A program made the position numbers and the translations under genes. Source: UBA10107 sp964572885 (GTDB lineage Archaea > Nanobdellota > Nanobdellia > Woesearchaeales > UBA10107). From it: 28,559 nucleotides of DNA. Shown one piece after another: positions 20,652 to 28,559 of the stretch (the stretch's first letter is position 1; the number at the start of each line of letters is the position of its first letter). The DNA is taken from NCBI GenBank assembly GCA_964572885.1, contig CAZNFC010000004.1, positions 1-28,559 of the forward strand, given 5' to 3'. The notes under the pieces are model-generated. The model searched no databases, was not told the DNA's origin, and was given only the letters and a program-made list of their open reading frames with translations.

Positions 20652-21677
20652 TTAGAATCTGTACTCCAATGAAGCGTTTACTTCATAAAATCCTTTTGCA
20701 TCTGAAGGCCTGTCGTATTTTAATCCTAATGAAGCTCCTAAATGTTTTCCTAAAGGCAATCCTAATTTTCCGCCGATTATGCTTTCTGAAGCATTTATTG
20801 GCCTTGGGTTAGAAATTGGACTTCCATTGTAGGAAACTGCTGTTCTTGATAATGCAACATAAGCTAAGTATGCATTTACATTGAATTTTTCTCCTTTGTG
20901 GTCAAACATGAATCTTAAGTAATTTGCAAGAGGAGTGTTTGTATTCTTGTCAATTACAAATGCTGTTTCTGATTTTCCTGCTAATGGATGCGTCAATGCC
21001 TGTGTTCCATTTCCTTTTAATGAATGAAGCATCACATTGAATTTATTATTTCCCTGGAATAAAGTCAGATCAAGGCCGTATCCTTTCAGAATCTCTCTTG
21101 CTGCCAATACGTAATTGTTCATTAATTTCTGATTATCAACCTTGTTCTCGCTTTCGATTTTCGATGCTGCGACAGCGATATTTCCGAAAAGATTTCCTAA
21201 TGCTAATCTGAAGTCTGTGCCGTAATTAGCATTCATGTATCTGAGAGCGCCTTCTCCGGCGACAAAGAAATTAGCCTTTCTGAACGGTTCTACATATTGT
21301 CCGTCGAAGCCTGTGCTCCATTTAGTTTTGCTTATGCTATTTCTTGTCAAATCTTCAAGAGTCAATCTTAGATCCAAATATCTTTGAGGATAATTGCCTT
21401 TTTCATCTTTCTTTGGCGATGCTTTAGGAGTATTATCTGCTATTGTTGCGCTTGGCGCTACTGATTGTGCAACCGGTGCTGCAACTTCATCTTCAACGAA
21501 TTTAAGATTTAATTTCTTGATGTTCCTTTTATTTTTAGGTATTTCTAATACGTCTGTTTTGTAAGCTTTTCCTGAAGGATCTATATGAATTACATCAACT
21601 TCATTTAATGAATATCCTGTTGATGCTAAAGCTCCTGCCAATCCTGCTCCTAAAATTGTATTTCTTGTTTTTTTCAT
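20652..21677 (-). CDS. Beta-barrel-like (OMP-like) protein
   Basis: This 341-aa protein has an N-terminal signal-like segment (KKTRNTILGAGLAGALASTGYS), a charged linker and a Pro/Ala-rich spacer (residues ~65-90). The C-terminal part shows alternating hydrophobic/polar strands with aromatic ends (for example ANFFVAGEGALRYMN, FNVNAYLAYVALSR, GGKLGLPLGKHLGASLGLKY). It finishes with YEVNASLEYRF, a strand ending in Phe as in bacterial outer-membrane beta-barrels. The family is not recognised and a barrel is inferred from pattern only. GGAG (21684-21687) lies 6 nt before the ATG. It sits between a coiled-coil/TM protein and a PKD surface protein in one operon, so it is probably part of an envelope structure. 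Confidence 0.6.
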   Translation of the reverse strand: MKKTRNTILGAGLAGALASTGYSLNEVDVIHIDPSGKAYKTDVLEIPKNKRNIKKLNLKFVEDEVAAPVAQSVAPSATIADNTPKASPKKDEKGNYPQRYLDLRLTLEDLTRNSISKTKWSTGFDGQYVEPFRKANFFVAGEGALRYMNANYGTDFRLALGNLFGNIAVAASKIESENKVDNQKLMNNYVLAAREILKGYGLDLTLFQGNNKFNVMLHSLKGNGTQALTHPLAGKSETAFVIDKNTNTPLANYLRFMFDHKGEKFNVNAYLAYVALSRTAVSYNGSPISNPRPINASESIIGGKLGLPLGKHLGASLGLKYDRPSDAKGFYEVNASLEYRF

Positions 21678-21688
21678 TTTTTTCTCCT

Positions 21689-22534
21689 TTATCTTTGTAA
21701 TGTTGATTTTCTACCATGAACTTCAATTGTGTATTCGTCATCTTCTGACTTCGCCGGTAATCCTGTCGTTGTAAGTGATTGAGCTCCTGAATATGAAGTT
21801 GGTCCTGGAACTGCAGGCAATAATGGCTGAGCTTCATGATATGGTTGCACTGGTTTAGCTGCTTGCGGCAATTGTTCCGGTGCAGATGATTTTGCTTCTC
21901 TGTATTGTGTCGGAAGCAGGTATGCTTTAGCGACGACTGTCGGACTGAATCTGTTTATGATCGGTCTTCTTGCAATTAAATAATCTCCAACAACATTGCA
22001 TGAACCCATCAATGCTGCTGCTCCGATTATTACGGCATAAAGTCCTCTCCTTTTTCTTTTCTCGAGCTCAGCTATCCTTCTTTCCTTCTTTTCCTGGGAG
22101 TGAGCTTTTCTTAGGTCATGCTTAGCTTGATTCAATTGAATTTCTAATATTGAAGCATGCGATCTTGATTCAGCAGCTGCTCTTCCCTGATAACTTATCA
22201 GATATTCTTTTGTCTGAGCAGGAGCATTTGCAAGTATCTCATCTGAGGACTGCAATATCGTCTCTCCTTTCTGCAGACCTGCAAGAGCTGCCTTGAAATA
22301 ATTGGATAATTCATATAAAGACTTGGAAGCTGATGGATTTCCTTTCAGATCTGCATATATTCTTCCCCTGTTTTCATGCAAAGCTGCACTTATTCCCAAA
22401 AATACATTCGGTCTTAGATGGATAAGCTTTGATAAAATCGGATTTAATTTTGATAAAAAGTTAGCTACAACACGCTCCTCTAAAGGCAGCTTTACTTCTG
22501 GTGTTTTTTCTGGCGTGGATGTTGGTTCTGACAT
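21689..22534 (-). CDS. Coiled-coil, single-TM protein with proline-rich outer part
   Basis: This 281-aa protein has no signal peptide. Residues 1-165 are cytoplasmic-looking and helical, with a strongly charged coiled-coil stretch (LEIQLNQAKHDLRKAHSQEK, then KERRIAELEKRKRR). A transmembrane helix follows at about 168-190 (LYAVIIGAAALMGSC), then an outer segment rich in Pro, Gln, Ala and Ser, ending EVHGRKSTLQR. This inside-helical, outside-disordered layout recalls proteins that link a cytoplasmic assembly to the cell surface, but I cannot name a family. It is the first gene of the minus-strand operon: its promoter lies at 22595-22610 with a leader of about 40 nt, GAGG lies near the start, and the next gene begins 11 bp after its stop. 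Confidence 0.55.
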   Translation of the reverse strand: MSEPTSTPEKTPEVKLPLEERVVANFLSKLNPILSKLIHLRPNVFLGISAALHENRGRIYADLKGNPSASKSLYELSNYFKAALAGLQKGETILQSSDEILANAPAQTKEYLISYQGRAAAESRSHASILEIQLNQAKHDLRKAHSQEKKERRIAELEKRKRRGLYAVIIGAAALMGSCNVVGDYLIARRPIINRFSPTVVAKAYLLPTQYREAKSSAPEQLPQAAKPVQPYHEAQPLLPAVPGPTSYSGAQSLTTTGLPAKSEDDEYTIEVHGRKSTLQR

Positions 22535-22594
22535 TATTGTTATGCCTCAATATAGTTGTCTAAATGCCCCCACTGACTTAAAGAGAGAATACTC

Positions 22595-22610
22595 CTATAT
22601 AAATCTTTCC
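22595..22610 (-). promoter_or_regulatory. BRE/TATA for the 18586-22534 operon
   Basis: The minus strand reads GGAAAGATTTATATAG, like the other leadered promoters here. Transcription would begin near 22574, 40 nt before the ATG at 22534. Confidence 0.65.
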
Positions 22611-22669
22611 TTTTTGTTGTTACTGGATAGTGAAAAATAACCATATAACCCATCGCAATCATTCAAAAG

Positions 22670-22679
22670 CTTTTTAAAC
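22670..22679 (+). promoter_or_regulatory. TATA box for the STT3/AglB gene
   Basis: CTTTTTAAAC is centred about 26 bp before 22701, which gives a leader of about 12 nt before the TTG start at 22713. Confidence 0.5.
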
Positions 22680-22712
22680 AAGTCACAATCAGTTAAAATA
22701 GGGGGCTTAAAC

Positions 22713-25304
22713 TTGTCAAAAGAGGAAATAGAGTTCGATTTGTCAAACATTGGCGTTTCTAAAGACCAAGTAAAAACATTCTTCAAGAGATATGGCACAT
22801 TGATGCTTGTATTGATCCCCGTTATTTTGGCCGCATACATAAGGATGATACCTTCAGGTATTCCTGCAGCAGATGACTGGGCAAAACAATCAGTAGATAA
22901 TTATTACAGAAATCAATTTACATCACAAATAAAGCAGCAGTATCCTAATCTTCCAGATCAAAATCTAAATACATTACTTGACCAGCAGATGACAAAATTC
23001 TACAGCGAAAATGCTGCGTTAGTAAAACAGCAGATACAGGCAACTTCCAATCAATTCAAGTCATATTTCCAGGATGATAAAGGAAATACTTACATGCCTG
23101 ATATTGATACATATCACTGGCTGAGGCATACTGATAATTATCTTGATCACGGTTATGTCGGAGATGAAATCAGAAATGGAGTACAGATAGACAACCACAT
23201 GGTAGCTCCGAAAGGAGTGACTGTAGGAAATGAACCGCTTCCTATTCTTCTTGCTTATGAATACAGAATAATGAAAATATTCAGTCCAAGTATAACAACT
23301 ATGCAGAGCGTATCATACTTTCCTGTAATAATATCAGCATTGGCAGTGATTCCTGTCTTCTTTATCGCAAGAAAATATTCAGGGAATGTAGGAGGATTGT
23401 TTGCAGGATCAATGTTTGCAGTGAACGGCGCATTCCTGGGAAGGACTACATGGGGTCATCCTGACACAGACGGATTGAATTTAATGTTCCCTATGTTTTT
23501 CGTATGGTTCTTTTTCATCGCGATGGATTCAAAAAACATCAAAAAAACTGCAATATATTCAGGATTGGCAGGATTGATGCTTGGATTATTTGGTCTGTTC
23601 TGGTCATGGTGGTATGTGTTTGATTTCTTTTTAGGAATGGCAGGATTATACACTTTATACCTGATTGTTGAAAGTAAAAGTTACACGTTTGAAAAGATGA
23701 AACAGAATCATGCATTGAAACAATTTGTTACTGCATCATTATTCACAGTTGTTGCTACAGGGATATTTGTCTCATTGTTCATATCCCCGTCTGATTTCGT
23801 CCAAGGACCATTAGGTCCGATAGGATTTATATCGATAAAAGATGCAACTTCATCAACTTTATGGCCTAATGTATATACTACAGTAGCGGAACTTAATTCC
23901 GCTTCATATGATTCAATCATCGGGGCAATAGGAGGAAAAGGATTCTTCTACATATCGATCATAGGAATAATATTGCTCATGCTTGCAAAGTCTCCTGAGG
24001 GGAAAAGAGAATATCTTCCATATGCCATCTTGATCATATTGTGGTACATCGGGATATATTATGCGAGTACAAAAGGAATAAGATTTACAATGATGCTTGT
24101 GCCTCCATTGGCATTGGCTTTGGGAGCTGCCGCGGGAATGACATACAAGAAAGTCGTCTCTTATATGCAAAATATGAACGTCTCTCCGAAAATAACAGGT
24201 ACGATCCTAATAGTTATATTTTTAATGATGTTTGTGCCTTACGCAAGAGGCGCGGCAGATGCTACTAAGAATGATGTTCCATTGGTAAATGATGCATGGT
24301 GGAATGCATTGACTAAGATAAAGCAGGAATCTGCACCAAATGCGATAATCAATTCATGGTGGGATTTCGGGCATCATTTCAAATACATCGCAGACAGAGC
24401 AGTTACATTCGATGGTGCGAGCCAGAATACACCTATGGCACATTGGATAGGAAAAGTTCTCCTTACAAATGACGAGAATCAGGCAATAGGAATCTTAAAG
24501 ATGCTTGATTGTGGTTCGAATGATGCTGAAGAAGCTTTAGATTCTACTGTAAACGATACGCCTGTTGCAGTCAAGATGATATATGATGTCATAGCAATGG
24601 ATGAAACTCAGGCAGCGACATATTTGACAAGCAAGGGCATAAACAAAAGTGTCGCAGATAAAGTAATAAAACTGACTCACTGCAGTCCTCCTGAAGATTA
24701 TTTCATAACAAGCGATGACATGATAGGAAAATCAGGAGTATGGGGTCATTTTGGAAGCTGGAACTTTGACAGGGCAGACATATGGATAAATGCAAGAAAC
24801 AAGCCTAAAGATGAAGCGATAAAGCATATAGAAAAGAGGCTTAATATCAATGAAGATGAAGCAAAGAAAGTTTACTTCCAAGTACAGAGCATATCAAATG
24901 ACAATGATGCAAATTCGTGGATTGCTCCATGGCCTGGATATTCAAATCAATATGACTGCACTAAACAGGATAATAAATTGGCATGCGGAAGCATACTTGT
25001 AGATTTAGATACAAAAGATGCTAAAGTAAACACTGACAAAGGACTTCAGCCGATTGCATCACTTGTTTATGCTGAAAACGGACAATTTATCGTGAAGAAA
25101 TATAATAGCAGCATCTCTCAAAGTGCAATGCTTCTGCAAAATGGAGCTTCTTACAGAATAGTGATAGCTTCTCCGGATATTGCTGAGAGCATGTTCACAA
25201 GATTATTTTATTACAATGGAATCGGGCTTACACACTTCAAAAAGTTCACTGAAGAGCAGCAGCCTACCGGCGGGAAGATAAGCGTCTGGAAAATAGCATG
25301 GTAG
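22713..25304 (+). CDS. aglB: Oligosaccharyltransferase STT3/AglB
   Basis: This 863-aa enzyme transfers a lipid-linked glycan to Asn of N-x-S/T sequons outside the membrane. The N-terminal part has about 12-13 membrane helices and the C-terminal ~330 residues are a soluble domain. Catalytic-site motifs are present: PDIDTYHW (Asp130/Asp132, metal site), GHPDTDGLN, TVAE (390-393, the TIXE/SVSE glutamate motif), and WWDFG at 549-553 followed by FDGASQN, which recognise the sequon Ser/Thr. The start is a TTG at 22713: no in-frame ATG comes before the first membrane helix, and the leading SKEEIEFDLSNIG fits a cytoplasmic N-terminus. Its stop overlaps the next GT-C gene by 7 bp. The local target proteins are unusually sequon-rich (see 14141-16417 and 6775-8907). 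Confidence 0.93.
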   Translation: MSKEEIEFDLSNIGVSKDQVKTFFKRYGTLMLVLIPVILAAYIRMIPSGIPAADDWAKQSVDNYYRNQFTSQIKQQYPNLPDQNLNTLLDQQMTKFYSENAALVKQQIQATSNQFKSYFQDDKGNTYMPDIDTYHWLRHTDNYLDHGYVGDEIRNGVQIDNHMVAPKGVTVGNEPLPILLAYEYRIMKIFSPSITTMQSVSYFPVIISALAVIPVFFIARKYSGNVGGLFAGSMFAVNGAFLGRTTWGHPDTDGLNLMFPMFFVWFFFIAMDSKNIKKTAIYSGLAGLMLGLFGLFWSWWYVFDFFLGMAGLYTLYLIVESKSYTFEKMKQNHALKQFVTASLFTVVATGIFVSLFISPSDFVQGPLGPIGFISIKDATSSTLWPNVYTTVAELNSASYDSIIGAIGGKGFFYISIIGIILLMLAKSPEGKREYLPYAILIILWYIGIYYASTKGIRFTMMLVPPLALALGAAAGMTYKKVVSYMQNMNVSPKITGTILIVIFLMMFVPYARGAADATKNDVPLVNDAWWNALTKIKQESAPNAIINSWWDFGHHFKYIADRAVTFDGASQNTPMAHWIGKVLLTNDENQAIGILKMLDCGSNDAEEALDSTVNDTPVAVKMIYDVIAMDETQAATYLTSKGINKSVADKVIKLTHCSPPEDYFITSDDMIGKSGVWGHFGSWNFDRADIWINARNKPKDEAIKHIEKRLNINEDEAKKVYFQVQSISNDNDANSWIAPWPGYSNQYDCTKQDNKLACGSILVDLDTKDAKVNTDKGLQPIASLVYAENGQFIVKKYNSSISQSAMLLQNGASYRIVIASPDIAESMFTRLFYYNGIGLTHFKKFTEEQQPTGGKISVWKIAW

Positions 25305-26950
25305 AAGAGAAGATTGAGATAGATTTTAAAGCTTTAAAGAAAGTAAAGATACAATATGTCCTTCTGGCTTTATTCATCATATTTGGTTTTTATCTGAGAG
25401 TATATCATATAGATTTCCCTTCGATAGGATATCATAACATGAAGGAGAATGAATATATCTCTGAATCGATTTTCTTTAACGAACAGGGAGATTATCTTCA
25501 CAGGAGAACATTTAACTTTTATGGATTGGAAGATGGTCCTGGTTATTTTGAGGAATATGCGCAGGCGCCGTTGATCCCTTATATGACTGTAATATTCTGG
25601 AAAATACTTGGAGAGCAGATATGGATACCAAGACTGATTATCATCCTGTTCTTCTTGGGATCAATAATAGTTTTATACAAATTGATGAAGATTCTTACAA
25701 ACAATCTATATCTTTCCCTTCTCAGCTCATTTTTACTTACTGTAATGCCTTTGGGAATATACTTCGGAAGAAATGTGCAGCCTGAATCTCCTGCCATGTT
25801 TTTCATGCTCGTTGCGGCTTATTTCTATATTAAGTGGATTAAAACACTGGATAAAAAAGAATTTCTTTATTCTATGCTCGCCGTATCTGCTGCAGGGCTA
25901 TTCAAACTTACTTTCCTAATAATAGGAATACCTTTTCTCTGCTTATTTCCATACGGAGAACTGCATAAACGCTACCTAAAAAATAAAAAGGATTTTGTAA
26001 AGGAATCTTTATTTGGTCTATCTGGATTATTGCCACTATATATAATCCAGTCAATATTCGCTTTTACTATAGTTGACAAATCAAAAGAAAATGTAGAAAT
26101 AAGTATAAAGACATTTTCAGATATATTCAGTTCGACATATTGGCATAATATATGGCCTGGATTGAGCTCATACATAAGAGATAATTATACTTGGTGGTTC
26201 TTTTGGTTTGCAGTAATTGGCTTAGTATTGATATTGATGAAAAGAAAATCATTGTTATCAAAATTTGCAGCAGGATATGCTATTTCTATCCCAGTATACA
26301 TCGGATTATTATCAGGAAAGATCGGAGGACACGCTTATTATCAGATGCCATTCCTTCCTCTTATCTGTATTTTGTCAGCTTATTTCTTTTTCAGCATAGG
26401 TTCTGTATTGAAACAGATAACAAAAAAAGATTTAGCGATATTTGTTCCGCTGCTTCTTTTATTGATTACAATACCTGAGATGACAGCTGCAAATGACAGG
26501 GTGTGGGGAACAATATTCTTCGGACAGGATGTTGTCGGAGAATATATTAAACAACACACTTCTCCAGATGAGAGAATATTCAATTTTGGTCATTCACAGA
26601 CTCAGGCAGTATGTACCTATGCAAGAAGAAGATGCGGAGACTTCTCTAATGTGACTCAGGCAATGGAACTGCAAAGTAAATTCAACATAAGATTCCTCAA
26701 CATAGACGCATACTCTTGGGCAATGCTTCAGCAGGAAAACAATAAGGAAGTTCTTAATTATATACAAAATAACTATAAGATCAAGCTTGCTGGATTCATT
26801 CCTTCAGGAAATCAGCTGCAGATTGTGGATTTATTGTTAGAAAAGGGTGGAAAGGTTGATTTTACAGAGATACAACAAAAAAAACCTTCATCCCAGAAAG
26901 TATATGATACGAAAGGAGGAAACGTTCCTTTCTACACAATAGAAAACTAA
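25298..26950 (+). CDS. GT-C glycosyltransferase (ArnT/PMT-like)
   Basis: This 550-aa integral membrane protein begins MVEEKIEIDFKALKK, a short cytoplasmic leader like that of the upstream AglB. Its first membrane helix is followed by an outside loop with acidic residues (NMKENEYISES) where GT-C enzymes place the metal- or lipid-phosphate-binding Asp/Glu. MPLGIYFGRNVQPESPAMFF matches the ArnT/PMT family motif (R-x-x-x-P-E/D). About ten helices and a C-terminal outside domain follow. Such enzymes use a polyprenyl-phosphate sugar to glycosylate a lipid-linked glycan or a protein, so this one could add a sugar to the AglB donor or modify protein. The sugar cannot be inferred. It overlaps aglB by 7 bp and its stop is 1 bp before the next gene. 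Confidence 0.8.
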   Translation: MVEEKIEIDFKALKKVKIQYVLLALFIIFGFYLRVYHIDFPSIGYHNMKENEYISESIFFNEQGDYLHRRTFNFYGLEDGPGYFEEYAQAPLIPYMTVIFWKILGEQIWIPRLIIILFFLGSIIVLYKLMKILTNNLYLSLLSSFLLTVMPLGIYFGRNVQPESPAMFFMLVAAYFYIKWIKTLDKKEFLYSMLAVSAAGLFKLTFLIIGIPFLCLFPYGELHKRYLKNKKDFVKESLFGLSGLLPLYIIQSIFAFTIVDKSKENVEISIKTFSDIFSSTYWHNIWPGLSSYIRDNYTWWFFWFAVIGLVLILMKRKSLLSKFAAGYAISIPVYIGLLSGKIGGHAYYQMPFLPLICILSAYFFFSIGSVLKQITKKDLAIFVPLLLLLITIPEMTAANDRVWGTIFFGQDVVGEYIKQHTSPDERIFNFGHSQTQAVCTYARRRCGDFSNVTQAMELQSKFNIRFLNIDAYSWAMLQQENNKEVLNYIQNNYKIKLAGFIPSGNQLQIVDLLLEKGGKVDFTEIQQKKPSSQKVYDTKGGNVPFYTIEN

Positions 26951-26951
26951 A

Positions 26952-28559
26952 ATGAAAATAAAATTAGGACAAATAATGATGGTTGTCTCTGTAGTCTTAC
27001 TTCTTTATTTCATATCTCCGCTGTTCAATTCTGGAATTCCGATGAATATAGATCAGTCTCCTCATTATCTAAGGGTATTCTGTTTGTATGAAAGCAGCAC
27101 CCCTGCTCCTAACGACTGGTGTCCTTACATAAACGGAGGAGTTCCTTCATCCCAGTATTATTATCCGGTAATGGATGAAATAATTGCATTGTTAGGACAC
27201 CTGATTGGATTGACTCTCGCATATAAACTCGGGATAGTATTGGCATTGATCATGCCTGCAATAGGAGCATATCTTCTCCTTAAAGATCATAATGAATTCG
27301 GAGCATCTGTAGCATTTGCATTAAGTCTGCTCTACACGACAGGATGGCATGGGGGAGGATTTGAAGAGACAGTTCTTGTAGGGTTCTGGCACTACACCAT
27401 GACGATAGGATTTTTGCTTGTCGCTGTTTCATTTTTCCTTAAATTTATAGAGAACCCTGATAAAAAGAATTTGATTCTTGCGACAATATTCACTCCTTTC
27501 ACAACTCACCCTATGACGCTTCTTACTGGTGCATTGATGTACATAACGCTGATAATTTACAATCATAAGAAGATATTAAAGATCAGAAAAGAATTTATTC
27601 AGTTTGTAATATCTGTAGTTCTGTTGAATGGATTTTTCTGGCTGCCTTTCTTATTCAAAAGAAGCTACTTCCCAAGTGGAATAGGCGGACTGATGACTTG
27701 GATTGATTTCTATAATTATATATGGACAGGAATCCCCTGGTACCTTCTTGCTATGTCATTCATTGGATTCGCTGCGGTTCTTTATTTCAAGGACAAAAAG
27801 AACTACAACAATGCTGTGATATTCGGATTCATATGGATTTACACATTCATAGGAATGACTCATACTCCTTTTGACAATATAGAGATTGGAGTAAGAATAG
27901 GCGCATTTGTCGGCGCAATGACTATAATGTTCGCTTCTATACTGATTGACTACATAAGCAAAATAAAGATAAAAGGAACAGATGAAAACACAGCGAAATA
28001 CACATCAATAATATGCGTAATATTCCTTATGTTTGTTTTGACTTCACACACAATTAAATTCAGGGATTCTATCCTGCTCTCAGACAATCCTTATTTCAAA
28101 GGACAGATTGATCTGTATAAATCATTTTCAAATTTAGGTGAAGGAAGGATACTTACTGAGGAAACCTTATACAACTTCGGAAATTATCCTCAGACATTCA
28201 CTCACATGCACAGCTTGATTCCTGTATTAAGCGGAAAGGAGATTCTGACATTCGGGACATACTTTTTCCCTCCTAACGAAAATCTGATAGATACTTCAGG
28301 AGGAAGGGTATTCGGGATACCAGTTGAGAAATGGAATGAATTGGATATGCTCAAAACATTCTCAAAATATAATATAAAATATGTTTTAGCACATAGTCCG
28401 GCTTATATAAATTACTTTACAAATCATTCTGTCAATCACAGACAATTCGGACCGTTTGTATTGTTCGATACTGGAATAGACCCAGCATATATTGATATGA
28501 TAAACGGCAAAATTATTTCTCAATCATATAATGGAAGATCAGCAACGGCTGTCGTTCAG
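26952..28559 (+). CDS. GT-C-like/PTPS-related membrane protein, 3'-truncated
   Basis: The frame is open from the ATG at 26952 to the window end (536 codons, no stop), so the C-terminus is missing. A short N-terminal helix (MMVVSVVLLLYFISP) is followed by an outside loop NIDQSPHYLRVFCLYES...NDWCPYINGGVPSSQYYYP. This resembles the first loop of the GT-C-like YfhO/6-pyruvoyl-tetrahydropterin-synthase-related membrane proteins, which place an acidic residue there. Eight to nine more helices follow, then a soluble domain from about residue 370 (GEGRILTEETLYNFGNYPQ...). It begins one base after the previous stop, so it belongs to the aglB operon and probably works in surface glycan assembly or transfer. 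The family assignment is by pattern and moderate. Confidence 0.6.
   Translation, partial: MKIKLGQIMMVVSVVLLLYFISPLFNSGIPMNIDQSPHYLRVFCLYESSTPAPNDWCPYINGGVPSSQYYYPVMDEIIALLGHLIGLTLAYKLGIVLALIMPAIGAYLLLKDHNEFGASVAFALSLLYTTGWHGGGFEETVLVGFWHYTMTIGFLLVAVSFFLKFIENPDKKNLILATIFTPFTTHPMTLLTGALMYITLIIYNHKKILKIRKEFIQFVISVVLLNGFFWLPFLFKRSYFPSGIGGLMTWIDFYNYIWTGIPWYLLAMSFIGFAAVLYFKDKKNYNNAVIFGFIWIYTFIGMTHTPFDNIEIGVRIGAFVGAMTIMFASILIDYISKIKIKGTDENTAKYTSIICVIFLMFVLTSHTIKFRDSILLSDNPYFKGQIDLYKSFSNLGEGRILTEETLYNFGNYPQTFTHMHSLIPVLSGKEILTFGTYFFPPNENLIDTSGGRVFGIPVEKWNELDMLKTFSKYNIKYVLAHSPAYINYFTNHSVNHRQFGPFVLFDTGIDPAYIDMINGKIISQSYNGRSATAVVQ

Noticed and set aside
20652..21677. Beta-barrel-like gene as bacterial contamination or a misassembled join
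   Set aside because: It has 1-bp and 11-bp junctions with neighbours in the same operon, with codon use and promoter style like the rest of the window.

Overview
The window looks like a piece of chromosome from an AT-rich archaeon, most likely a DPANN lineage of the Woesearchaeota/Pacearchaeota/Nanoarchaeota kind. The signs are archaeal BRE/TATA promoters, many of them about 26 bp upstream of a start codon (leaderless mRNAs); a NurA nuclease; an archaeal type IA topoisomerase with zinc ribbons; an archaeal STT3/AglB oligosaccharyltransferase; a stand-alone secreted Lon-type protease; and many single-pass surface proteins with Ig-like, PKD, CARDB-like or pre-PGF domains. The taxon is inferred from gene content. 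No rRNA, tRNA, CRISPR array, IS element or phage gene was seen.

Layout. 1-2700: the 3' end of a CAP/SCP-domain gene, then divergent nurA and a lipoprotein sharing one TATA box, then a small four-helix membrane protein on the minus strand. 2775-6738: topA, a zinc-finger membrane protein and a Nudix hydrolase, joined by ATGA overlaps, then a membrane-anchored cyclophilin. 6739-12472: a cell-surface operon with a large Ig-like/DUF4215 protein, a SpoIIM-like membrane protein, a second surface protein and a membrane-anchored Lon-like serine protease. 12458-12684: an intergenic region with a likely small RNA on the minus strand (strong promoter, 14-bp GNRA-capped hairpin, T-rich end). 12685-14147: a degenerate Ncs6/Ctu2-like protein and a secreted phospholipase-D-fold protein. 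14141-16417 (minus): a sequon-rich pre-PGF surface protein.

16603-17139: a well-marked promoter drives two tandem microproteins (53 and 47 aa) that look like the first half of a SWIB domain. A possible 21-aa amphipathic peptide lies on the other strand, just 3' of an S-layer-like gene (17167-18456, minus). 18594-22534 (minus) is an operon of four genes: a coiled-coil/TM protein, a protein with an outer-membrane beta-barrel-like C-terminus, a cadherin/PKD/CARDB surface protein and a small CxxC protein. 22713-28559 (plus): STT3/AglB followed by two more GT-C-type membrane proteins, the last cut by the window edge.

The main theme is cell-envelope construction. AglB and its GT-C neighbours can glycosylate the N-x-S/T-rich surface proteins encoded here, and the secreted Lon-like protease, cyclophilin and PLD-like protein probably act outside the membrane on folding, processing or nucleic acid/lipid turnover. 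The best candidates for undescribed biology are the minus-strand small RNA, the half-SWIB microprotein pair with its 22-bp-phased upstream repeats, the 21-aa peptide, and the beta-barrel-like protein operon. The longest stretches without a protein gene are 16418-16670 and 12473-12684; both are described below.
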